From: Crocodylus rhombifer
Lineage: Eukaryota > Chordata > Crocodylia > Crocodylidae
Length of the DNA stretch: 64,000 nt
Assembly (NCBI GenBank): GCA_038503035.1
Contig: JAVSML010001164.1
Location: 62,001-126,000, forward strand
Reading direction: 5' to 3'
A model generated the notes under the pieces. The model was not told where the DNA came from. It saw nothing but the letters and a program-made list of their open reading frames with translations, and did not search any database. A program made the position numbers and the translations under genes. Of the stretch, positions 1 to 12,700 are shown piece after piece; position 1 is the stretch's first letter; each line of letters begins with the position of its first letter.

Positions 1-296
1 TGCTGATGACTGAATAAACGTAGTTATTAATATACCCAACATGAATATAACAATTTAATTTCTGTATGAAAGTGTGAAGATAGAATATCACATATATATT
101 ATTTAAATCTTACTCAACACAGTTTTGAAGGCGTGATGATTTCAGGAAAACCTGTAAAAAGATGGTGAGAAAGCTTACGTATGTACGTACGTAGTTATCT
201 CACCAAGCAGCCTGACTTTTGGAAGCATACAGACAATCTAACAGTTTTCAAATCATTTTTTCCACAACTGAAGGAAACTGTCTTTAAAACATGTTT

Positions 297-300
<4 letters not shown>

Positions 301-329
<29 letters not shown>
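301..329. repeat. Poly-T run
   Basis: An uninterrupted T run of about 29 bases in the last EP400 intron of the window. No element ends recognised. The rest of 1-628 is intron with nothing else seen. Confidence 0.9.
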
Positions 330-333
<4 letters not shown>

Positions 334-628
334 AAAACCTTGTCTGCTATTCAGAAAGAAATCCATTTACTATATACTAAAATACTAGCATGTAGTAGTT
401 TACAACTAAAATACATTTTCACCGACAATCCACAGCCCACTAAGTTTAACAGGTCTGAAATACTGGGGAAACCCCCCCAACCCCAAACTGCTAATTGTTC
501 CTGTTTTATTTAATTAGATTGTAAATTACAACCTTGAACTAGTGGAGTGAAGTATTAATACAGCATAAAGAATATGCTCTTAATCTCAAAAATCGTTGGG
601 TTAACACAGCAAAATAATTTTGAATTAC

Positions 629-711
629 CTGTGATTGTCCTCCATGGGCAAGAGCAGGTTTTAATGCTGATCCTGTGTCACCAGATGTTAAGCTAGTAAC
701 TGCTGTTCGAC
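629..711 (-). CDS. EP400: EP400 exon 27, last EP400 exon in window
   Basis: Encodes [20 protein letters not shown] then AHGGQSQ, matching EP400 just before the lobe-2 side of the insert. 83 nt, leaves in phase 0. Acceptor TATTCCAG is intact here but altered in the paralog. Confidence 0.9.
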
Positions 712-3700
712 CTGGAATACAAACTGAGGATAAACCATGTGTTTATATCTCCTTTTTTAGACGAACATCTTCCAGGCAGGGTGACATTTTACAAACACAC
801 ACACTTGCAGACACACGAGGTTATCATAGCACACAACCTCTCAGCGTTTATGGTCATCTACTATTCCAAGCCAAGCTTGTTACAATTCAAGCAGCCTACA
901 AATGTTTACAGCAGCTCTTTAAAAAAAAAAATAATAATAATCCAAGCTAGCTACAAAAGGAGCACCCAAGAGCTGTCAGATGCCACCCACCCTGGCTAGA
1001 CTAGAATAGTAACAGAATGTAGGTCCTCATTATTTCTGTGACAAGCTTCTTTCAAAGATTCCTCTGTTGCAACATGACTACACACTGTTTCGTGGTTGGG
1101 GAAAGGCAAGTGTGGGGGACAGCTCTTGCTTTTCACGATTTTGGAAGCCAGCCCAGTCACAAAGAAACCAAGAAGCTTCACTACAGCACCAAAAATTAAA
1201 CTGATTATATTAATACCACAGTTGTACTACAAGCATTTAGTCCATTTAAATTTCTACTTGGAAAAAAGGCTTTTCACCTACTGTCTTTCTCAGTTGATCT
1301 ACTTATCTGTTAGTGAGATGGTAATTCATTTGTCCACAGGACAGAACCAAAGTAAGAAGTTCTTATGGTTACAAAAGGTGAGGGCGTACTTATACCAAGC
1401 ATCGGTGTTGATCTAATAAAGGATCACCTGGAGAGGCTGGACACCTTCAAGTCAGCTGGTCCTGACAGATTACACCTTAGGATACTCAAGGAACTGGCAG
1501 GTGTCATAGCCCAATCATTGGCAAAAATATTCAAAAACTCATGGCACTCAGGTGAAGTACCTGAAAACTGGAAGAAGGCCAATGTGGTATCCATCTTCAA
1601 GAAAAGGTGGAAATTAGATCCTGGGAATTACAGGCCAATCAGCTTGACCTCAATCCCTGGTAAGATCCTGGAGAAAATTATCAAGGAGACCCTTCTGGAT
1701 AAGGTGCCTGAAGGCAGCATCCTGAGGGATAGCCAGCATGGGTCTGTCGTGGGCAGGTCTTGCCTGGTCTCTTTCTATGACCAGGTGACATATCACGAGG
1801 GAGGAAAGATTGACGCCATATATCTGGACTTTAAAAAAAGCCTTTGATCTGGTGTCCTACAACCTCCTCATGGAAAAATTGGCCAACTGTGGCCTCGGCT
1901 ACACCACAGTCTGATGGCTGGGAAACTGGCTCCAAGGTCGGACCCAGAGAGTAGTGGTCGATGACAGCAAATCATTATGGCGTGCCACGACCAGCGGCGT
2001 TCCCCAAGGCTCTGTCCTTGGACCTGTTCTCTTCAACATCTTTATCAACGATGTGGACATTGGTGTCAAAAGCTCAATGGCTAAGTTCGCCAATGACACT
2101 AAACTTTGGGGCATAGCGTCCACACCTGCAGACAGGCTAGTGATCCAGGCTGACTTGGATAAACCTAGTAAGTGGGCAGATACTAACCTGATCATGTTCA
2201 ATACTGATAAAATGTAAGGTATTACACCTCAGGAAAAAAAACCCACAGCACACCTACAGGCTGGGCAGTGCTATGCTTGCTAGCACTATTGCTGAAAGAG
2301 ACTTGGGGGTCATGATTGACCACAAGATGAACATGAGCCACCAATGTGATTTTGCAGCTAGCAAAGCAAACCAAACTCTGGCTTGCATCCATAGATGCGT
2401 CTCAAGCAAATCTCAGGATGTCATCCTTCTGCTGTACTCAGCCTTGGTGAGGCCGCAGCTGGAGTACTGCATCCAATTCTGGGCTCCGCAATTCAAGAAG
2501 GATGTCGAGAAGCTTGAGAGAGTCCAGAGGAGAGCCACGCGCATGATCAGAGGGCAAGAGAATAGGCCTTATGAAGAGAGGCTGAGAGCCATGGGAGTCT
2601 TCAGTCCCGAAAAGTGCAGAAGACCTGGTGGCTGCTAGTAAGTACATAAGGGGTATACATCAGGATCTGGGAGAATGTCTGTTCACCAGAGCACCCCAAG
2701 GAAAAGCAAGGACCAATGGTCATAAACTCCTACAAAACTGTTTAGGCTGGACATAAGAAAAAAATCCTTTATGGTCCGAGCCCCCAAGACCCGGAACAGA
2801 CTCCCCCCCAGAAGCGGTGCAGGCATCTACTCTGGACTCATTCAAGAAACGTTCGGATGTTTATCTTGCTGGGATCCTTTGACCCTAGCTGACTTCCTGC
2901 CCCTGGGGCAAGGGGCTGGACTTGATCTTCTAGGTCTCTTCCAGCCCTAACATCTATGAATCTAGGAATATAGCGTTGGAACCAAAACAGATTCAGCCAG
3001 GTGGAGTGGGCTTGTATTGAGTGACATTAGATTTCCCTCACTTACTTACCAGGGGTTTAATTTATCTTCTCTTACTACTTAAGCATGGCACTATGAAACC
3101 TTCTGTTACTATAAAAAGCACTCATCTTGTAGCCTTGCCAATTTATCTCTTCCCTCCCAAGTTTTTTTTTTAATACTCACATTTTAATTATTGTCTATTT
3201 CTCCTTCTTGTGCTGTGAAGATAACAGATTTGAAGTAGCAAGCATTGATTCCCAAATTCAGAAATTTATGTTCATTTACCAGCTACTACCCACAATGTAC
3301 TGTCCCTACCAGAGTTAAATGGTAGGCACATGGGGCATTTCCACATGTGCTGCAAGATGCAGTGCCAGGTGCTTTAATCAGCAAGCTGCACTAATTAAAA
3401 GCGCCCACGCGCTATGTGCATCAGCATCCCCGTGCTGAAAAAATGGCAGCAGGGCGCTTTGAATTAGAGCTCAAACGTGTTCTGTTTCAAAGTGCCCACT
3501 GCCATTTTTTTAAGTGTGGAGATGCGCTGGGACGCTGATGCACATGACGCAAAAAGCTGCTGGAGAGGGTCAATTTCCATGCTCCAGATGGATTTCCAGT
3601 GCATCAGAGCAGGCTCTGCACATGCTTATTGGAGCCCCTGGTTAAGTGAGACAGCAGCTTCAGGTCAATAAAACTTGTGCCAAAATAGCTGGCTTCTAAG

Positions 3701-6700
3701 AAGGTTAGAAACCTGTTTGATCCTGCTTCTAACATCACAATTATTTAGCTGCATTCCTTCTTTGTCCCTGCATATTTAATGTCACTCAAAAGCTACTCTC
3801 CCACCCAGCAGCTAGTCAGTGTATTATTGAGATTGTTTACCCCATTCTGAAATCTTAGTTGATGTGCAGTCAACATTTCTGAGAAACACAACACGCTGTT
3901 GTTGCTTTGCTTATACAACACCTGTTGTTTTCACTACATAAAAACCATGCCATTTGCAATTTTAGTATATGTCCATTACTACTGGTTTGTTTTTTTTTAA
4001 GAAAGCAAAAGAATAGTGGCTTTAGGTCAGAAAAACTTGCTGTCATAATTAGCCTCAGTGAACTCATACTCATTACACCTCCTTTCTATTAATCAATTCA
4101 GTAAGCATAAGATTAAACAGAATATTTCCATTATTATGCAAACGGAAATACACATTTTTCCACAACATCTCTGGTTCTTTTTGCAGCCTTTCTATGAATG
4201 CAATTGCTTGTGTGTGCTTCTCTAGAAGAGCTAACTGAACGAACTACCAGCACACGACACAGTACAAGGAATATAATCAAAGCTTCAAGTAATGCCAAGG
4301 ACAGTATTCAACCCAGTGGCAAATTAACAACACTGTTTTGTTATTGTTTTCCTGGTAGGATGTATAATTTCCTACCCCAATTGGCACACATTGCTCACAG
4401 GCACTGAATACTTTCAGTAGAAAAACAGCACAACACTCTGTGATTCAATATGAAGCTGTATTTTCAGTGCTGAATCAATACACTAATGAACAATTATACC
4501 CAACTTAATTAGTGCAATCTGTGCCAAATATATTATACAATTAGGAGGAATAATCAACTATAAAGCAAGTACAGGATGGCTTCACATTTCACATTTTTAC
4601 AGTTAGCAGACCGCTAATGTAAGCTTCCAGAATGCATGTATTTCCTCAACACGGAAACACTAGGCAATAATCTACACTGTAGATCCTGCAGCCATAGTTT
4701 TCTTCTAGTATTTCACACAAAAATGTCAAAGTCCAAGAATATATCTGAAAGATAAGTTTTAATTGGGCTCTCTTTCAATATAAAAGAAAACAGTTCCCTT
4801 TTTTACTTTAAATTGGTAGCCCTGAACTATCTAACTTTGTTGGAGGCCTTTGACAATATTAAGAGCATTTGCAATATGACATCACAAGCTGAGGGATGAA
4901 ATATTAAGCTACAGATCTTCCACCCTGTGCCACAGTCTCTGATATCTTTTCCCTCCCTAGAGCTGGACCTTGAAAGTACTGCTGTGGAGGTTTCATTCCC
5001 CAGTCCTATGTTGCACAAAAGAGGCTAAACTTCAGGGCCATGTAAATGCAGCAAAAAAAGGAGCAGAAAAACATCCTTTAGTTTTCCAAATGGCTTTCAG
5101 TCTAAAGGTGATTACAGCAAGTAGTCACTCCTAATGTACAAGTACCTAGCATCGTACTTCCTGTTGAACAGTACCGTACTGCTTTGCCCTGAAGGCATCC
5201 CACCAGACAGACAGTTATCAAGTGTTTCTCCCTTTAACATCTTAGGCTGCTTAGACATTAAAACAAAACAACAACAACAAAACCCTTCACTTTAAAACTC
5301 CGTGCACCCCCACGCCAAGCACAGCACATGCCCAAAAGAAGCACTGTGTTAGTTTGATCCAGTTCACCCAACATCTGTGCAGAACAGGTGCTTCAGCAGG
5401 GCTTTTTTGGCGTTTTTAACTAATAGCTGATTCAATCAGCTATTAGCTAAAAGCGCCAAAAAAGCCCCACTGAAGCGTGCAATTTATACAGATGCTGCAG
5501 AGCTGGGTTAAATTAACACGCTGCCTCTTCCAGTAAAGTGCGGTTTGTTTGGGTTTTTTTCACATCTGTCAGCAGCCTTGATCAAGTTAATACAGTGGAC
5601 AAAACCTAACTTGTATTTTTACAGAGGCACAGGAAAAAAACAGGTGAATCAGAAAAAGCAAGGGAAAAAGCGGATGGAGAAGTAATCACTGTAGGAAAAA
5701 GAGAGCATAAGACCATCTGCCACCTCTTCATACAACAGAAATTATCATTTTGAAAAGCAGCTAATAATTTAAATTCACATTTTACCATTCTGGACAAAAT
5801 GGTTTACGAGATGCAGCTCTGGTGCTGAGAAATTCTGACCATGTAAATACAGTTGCAATGTCTGTGATCATGAGTCAAGCCTTGCACCTATTCTACTCAG
5901 CTTTCTTCTAAGGGTCTGTGCAAATTTCCCATTAGGTCACATATTTCCCAGCACTTCCGAACGAAACAGGAACACCACTTCCTTTTTTTTGAACTGACAC
6001 TGGTACCTGTTATTCGGAAGCAGGTTTGCTGTAAAATGTCTAAGTGGAGACATTCTTTGAAGACAAAATACCTACCTGGCTGAGTTACTGCTGCAGAAGC
6101 TGGCATGCCTGCTTGATGCTGGTTTCCCAATGCATTCAAAGCATTTTGAACAGTTCCAGGTTGAGAAACGGTCTGCATGACAACTGGACCCTGAGGTCTC
6201 AAATACTGCTGGCCTGGTGCTGAAACAATCTGAAGGACACTTCCTGCAATGGCAGAGTTTAATTTAAAGGAAAAAAAAGTTAGACTTGATGAAATAGAAG
6301 AGAGTCAAGAGTCTTCTTGGGATGGTTTAGGAACAGTGCCTCCATCATCAGTGCAGGGCTTAGACTAGATAGCCTTCTTCCAACCCTGATTCTCCAGCAG
6401 AACGGGTTATTGAAACAGATCAAGCATCATGTTCTGGGGAATCTAATCCAAAGTGACCGAACACAGTAGACTGCTTGTCAGGTCAAAAATTAAAAACCAC
6501 TTCAAGCCAACCCACCCCTTTCACAACCAGGCAGGTTTTCCAGTTCTGCCACAATTTGGGAATTCACATAGTAGGAAGCTCCAAAATCGGAGCCATAGAG
6601 AGGCTATTTCTGATCAAAAACTGTCTAAGTTGGAGACACAGCACAGGCCAGGGGTTGGGTTAAAAGAGAGATCAACATTAACAGTTTCTGTAGCACCACT

Positions 6701-9700
6701 TCTAACTAAACATGTCTTGAATTTTGTGCCATCCAATTTACCTAGTTTTAAACAGAAAGAACAGCAGACGTTATCATTTTTATTGCTCAGTCCAGGGATG
6801 ACCCAGTCTATGGTGATGAGGGAACACAACTGGCATTTGGGTCTTTAGCAAGGCCTGGTAGCTTGGTGGGAATTAGAGTTAGGTAATCTGTTGTGGATCA
6901 ATTTTGTCTGCAGCTGAAGTTCTGCCTGCTTATTCTGGCATAACTCCAGATGTTAACTGCCTTATTAACTAATCCAATCAATCCACTCATTACCTCTCCT
7001 AGCAGCATCCCCTCCTCTTGTCCCTTTCCTTTCTGTATAACATCTTTTTACTTTCTGCCGGTCCATTTGTACCAGCTGACAAAGTACCATATTTACTGAA
7101 ATCTAAAAGTTTTTCCCCAAGTCAGCATGGGGGAAAAAAGCCCCTCATCTTACAGTTCCCTGTACAAAATAGAGGGGGAAGCAGGCAGCCACTGTAGCTC
7201 TGACTCTGGCCCCTCTACTTTCCCTCTGCAGCTTTTGCCCCCCACACATTCCCCACCTTACTGCAAGATGCAGCTCAACTCCAGCTTCGACTGGGTTCCC
7301 TGCAGGGCATGGAGCACATAGAAACTCTGTCTGCTGCCCAGCCAATCAGTAGCAGCAATACTGCTGCACTGCCTATTAAGTCAGTCAACAGTGTCAACAC
7401 TGCTGCATGGCCAGCAAGGGTTGAACTTACCCACTGTGCTCCAGGATGGATCAGAGCCCAAGTAACAAGCAGCATCTGGCTGTAAGAGGGGAGGTGTAGA
7501 GAGGAAGAGGTAGAGACTGGAGAGTTGGGGGGGGGGAATGGGGCAGAAAGGCTGCACGGGGAAGAAGAGGGGGCAGAGGGTAAGGGGGTTGCCTGACAAC
7601 CCCCCCCATCCCCAGCCACTTGACTCCCCCAGCCACTGCTTTCCCATATGTAGCAGTAGGGGAGCTGGGGTGGGCCAGCAAGACGAATTCAAGACAACTT
7701 TCCAATACTTAGATTCTATACCTGGAAAATTATAACAAATTATAACATTTTCCACATACAGAATCTAAATCACTGGGGAGGGGGATCATCTTAAATTCAG
7801 TGTCATCTTAGATTCAAGTAAATGTGGTAGGTAGTTGCCAATGAAGGCAGATGCCTCTCTGAACCAATTAGTCTCTCAGGAGCCCCCTACCAGTAGTGTT
7901 ACACATCTCTAAGGTGCCCTCTGCTCCAGATTCCCACGTAGAAGGGTCATAAGAACGGCAGCTATGGCTGCCAGTCAGCCAAACTTCAGCTGCTGCCGCC
8001 ACTTAGGGAACAGACCGTGGTACTTGCATCTCTGCCCCCTGCCCTACCTTCTCTGCCTGACTCCAAACTAAAACAATTTTGTGCTGACTAAATAATAATG
8101 CACTGGTTCATTCTATTTGCACTGGACACATTTTGGCACATATCCATGAAGTAAATATTCAAATATAATGTTTTAATACACAGCAGCTATCTCTTCTATG
8201 TAGTGCAATGTTAGCATATTTTTAAGTGAAATCTACCCTGCCTGTCGCATACAGTGAACAGATAACAATAAACTACGTTACTAAGGGGCAAGGGGGAAAT
8301 CTCCTTTTTCAAATCTGGTTCAAGTACATGCAGTATTCCCCATTCCAATGACCTAACACATCAGCACTGGAAAACCCACGGTCTGAAACTGAGTACCTTG
8401 CAGCTGCAGAGGCTGCCCCGCAGTGAGCTGACGCAGTTGGCTATGTGATAAAGTAAATTTATTCCCTTGAAACTGCAGTGTTACAGGTGTCTCTGGCTGA
8501 GCGATTCTGCCTTGAGCTCCTGCTATGGAGGCCAGTTGGGCTATTTTTACTACCTCACCACCTGTAAAGGAGGGAAATATGCATTAAAGATGGTCCTTTG
8601 GCTTTTGCAATTCTCAGTTTTGGTTAGTAAATTGGTGCTGAAGCACCTTCCATGCATAATTCTATTTAGTGCAGAAAAAGTGTCATATAAAAGTTCAGCA
8701 GGTATTACTTTGAGTTTGTTGGATGAACTGGAAAGAAACCGATCATTTAGAACTAAAACGTCAATGTTTTAGAAGTGATCCTTCCACTTTTATAAGCAAA
8801 AGGTGTAAGAGCTACCTGAAAACTCATGTGACACTTTGTAACAGAACAGGAAGAGACATTAAAGTGATTTCCACTGCCTTTTCAAGAGCGCTGAGAAAGA
8901 TTTAAAGAGACGACAAAATATTCACACAAAATATAGTGAGTGCATTTTATATACAGCTCTGAGATTAAAATTTGCTGCACTGAGACAAATGAAAAAAGCT
9001 TTAACACAATACGTACCAGAAGCTTTTTATGATTTAAAAACAGTAAGGTTACACGCATAGAAGCATCAAGTATTAAATTATTTAGAAAAGGCCAGCACAA
9101 ACACATAGCTTTTGTAAAGGCAGTGCATTACCCCAGAGATAAAATTAATACATCAGTGCTCAGTATTCTACATACATGCTAATAGGCAATGCACATACAA
9201 CCTTAAAGCAAAGCCTTATTGCTTTTCTCTGCCTAACAGTTGCGACTTTTGTCTCTGCGAGAGAGGCCTTTTAGCAGATGGATTAGTGTTTAATATGGAA
9301 AGAATAATTAGGACAGAGCTAAAACATTTGGTCTGAAGGAAGTCTTGCCAGCAGAAGAAACATGCAGAAATAGGAGATTAAGTTGACACCACTAATTTAT
9401 GTCCACAGCAATGCTATTGTTTCTTATCCAATTTTTGATTGTCCTTGGTCATAAACAATGTCGTGAGCAAGGCTAATCAGAAGAGTGAAAAAAACAATGA
9501 TTCTGTACACATTTTAGGGTGCCTAGTAACTTAACCTCATTGTAGTAAGAAGGTGGGAGAAACCTTGAAAGGGGAGGCCACTTACTAGGCAACCGTGCCT
9601 GGGCCTGAGAGGTCAGTACCAGCCTCTGAGGCAGCACACTTTGTTGGATGGTGTGCGAGGGGGCCTGTGGCTGGGTCTGGCCTAGCTGTGAGGCCTGTGC

Positions 9701-12700
9701 AGTGGTCTGACCCCGCTGTTTCACAGGATTGGCTGTGCTAGTTGCTGTGGTGAAGGTCGCTGCTGGCTGGTGTCTTGGAGCACTGGTGGAAGCCTGAGTT
9801 GTCTGAAACTGTGCGGCTGCGGCTGCAATCAATAAGGTTTGTTTGTGCAAGCTGTTAGAGGTCTTAACTCCACTGTTTTAAACACCCTGCATTAAAAAGA
9901 AACCTTCCAAGAGGATATTAAAATAGCTAAAGGAATGGCTTTTCCTTACAGACTGGGATTTCTACCCATATTTATCCCTCTAGCCTATTTTCACATTATA
10001 CAATCAGTAAGTATGTTTTAAAAGACTAAAAGCATACACAAACTCCTAAATTGGGCAGAACATTAAATACAATCAGGGTTTAAAAGCCAACTGGGCCACA
10101 GGATATTCCATGCATTATCACAATTAGGCTACACCAAGCTTAGCTTTGCACTACACCAATAGATCATACAGTAGCAACTAGTGGGAAAATTTACTGGCAA
10201 TTAGTTGGTTTGCATCTCTGTTTTAAGAGCCATTAGTATTCTAGACCATTAAGCTAGAGGAAAGAAGAGTTCTATTAACATACTAACACATATCAGTGTA
10301 TTAAGAGGTTTCGGCAACCAAAGCAGAAATACTGTTCTTCTTACCTTGGTTTGCAGAAACCGTTGCAATGGGAGATCTCCCTCGGACTTGTCCCTGCTGA
10401 GTTACTGTAGCTGTGGTCACTGTGCGTTGTACTTGAGCACTTGGAAAAACAACAGTTCTTCCCTCAGGCTTCTGTCCATACTGAACTGGTTGAAACAACC
10501 TGAAAATGATATGTGAAATAAAAGCTTCAGACAAGTTGCTTAACCCAAACCTCTACAAATTCATTCATCTCCCCCTCAGTGAAATGCCTTCCCTGAAGAA
10601 TGTGACAATCTAGGTCATTGATTAATTCCTATATAATTCAAACTTTTCTTAAAAAACAAAAAAACAAAAGAATTGTTTCACGTTGCTGTAATGCTGTTTT
10701 CCCCCGAGTCTTTAGCTTCTACTGATGCTGCTCTTATTCTTGGCTTTTCCAAGCAGCAGCAGCAGCAACAGCAAAACACTGAGTAAAAATGTGATTCAGC
10801 TCATTACTAATCTTTAAAACCCTGTGGGCAAGGATGCAACTGGCAGAAAGAAAAAAAAAACAGGGAAAAAAAAAGAGAAAAAGGCTGCCACTGCTACCAG
10901 GAAAACCTATAACCGTGACATGTGGACATGTGCAGAATAATTAAAATGGCGATCAACTTCAATCACCTAATCTGCAAGCAGGAAAAAGAAAGGGGCCATC
11001 ACAAGGCTTTCAGAGGGATGCCCCATGTCCAGAAAGAGAAGCTTTACAACTTCAAGATGCTGCAGATTAAAACCAGGTTCACAAGAAATATTGTTACATT
11101 TTATGTCACTTAACTATTCCTTATGCAATCGTAGCCATAGCTATATGCCCGAAGGACTTGCAAACTACCTACTAATACAGAAAAAAGACATACTTTCAGT
11201 TTCCTAGAACTAGATGCTCTCTCTCTCTATATGAATGTGAAATATATCACACTACAGGCTAAAGGAAAAATTTGGCAAGCCACAAACTGAGTCAAAGTAG
11301 AACTGAGCCATGTGTTTCAAAAAACCATACCCACATCATGACACCGTGTTATGTCATGCCACAGTAAAAATCTGGCTTTTCGTCAGAGCCACCACGCTGC
11401 CGTCATCAAACCCTGATTTACTTCCAAATATAGAGCATCATAAATGCACTTGAGTAAGCCAATATCCACAGCTTAGAGAACAAGGAGGCTAAATTGTGCA
11501 ATACAAGAGTAATGAAATAACTAGGGCATGATGTGGTCCTAACTAATCTAATACACTACCAGAACCAGTTTCATGAGTAAATATTTTGGAAGTAATATGA
11601 ACTCTTCAACCAAATACAGATAAGAACCAGTGACTAACCACATCTCAAACATGTCACCAATATTAAATCCTTGCTTTTAGCCAACAATATTTTCTTGTAA
11701 AGTTGTACAAACCTGCTTGGTTTGAGCTTCACTGGGTTGGGTCTGGGTAGAGGTGGTGGTGAGCTGTAGATTTCCTCAATAAGCTTTCTGGTCACCTTTT
11801 GTTTTGGTAAAACTTGTGCTTCATAATGAGTCATTTTATTTTCTATGCCGATCAGATCAAAGAGAGACGTATCTGTATCCTATGATTATTGTGAAATAAT
11901 AAGGGGTCAGTGCATATAAGTAATAAAGTTCAGAGTAACTGGCATGTCTCATTACTCAGTTTACACAGCCCAAAGGTAACAAATGTTTCTAGCTTCTCTC
12001 ATTTGCAGCATTTATTTAAAGAAAAAGAAGGTCAGGTTTACTTCTAGTTAATAGATGTTATGCTGAATACGCCGAGGTAAAATCTACAGTTAAGATTCCC
12101 ATCCTTACATTGGCTAGAAGAGGAATTACATAGGTAGTAGACTACTGTGCAGAAAACAGAACTTACATAAAAATTGCTGGAGCTTTTCCAGTATTTCCAA
12201 TATCCTCATTAATTAAATACCAGTAAATACAAAACTGAAATACCAAAGACACAGGGCACATTTGGATAATTAAAACAGCATAAAAATATTCAACTGAGTG
12301 TTTTTTAGTATGCCTGTTACTATCAAGGCACAGTATACGCAAGTTAAAGACAACAAGCCCAAAAAGCTTATGCCTTTCATCACTCTCTTCTTTAGTGCAA
12401 TTACTTTCCTCTTCTTGCAGTAGTATACTAAGGCAAAATGAATGAGGACCTCCTCATGTTAAAAAAGTTACTATGAATCCTGAAAACAGGAAGATGATTA
12501 TGGAACCTGAGAGTAAAGTGGGTTTTACTGCAATTTATTCAGATTTTGCCTGTCCAGAATTTTTGTAGGTATAGGGAAGTTCCTGAAGACCAAAGCCATG
12601 ACTGCAATGCAAAACAAAGCCAATCTCTGCACAGGCAGCTGGAACGTGAATGCCAATCAATTACTGACCCAATTCTGAAAACTCATCAACAAATTATTAG

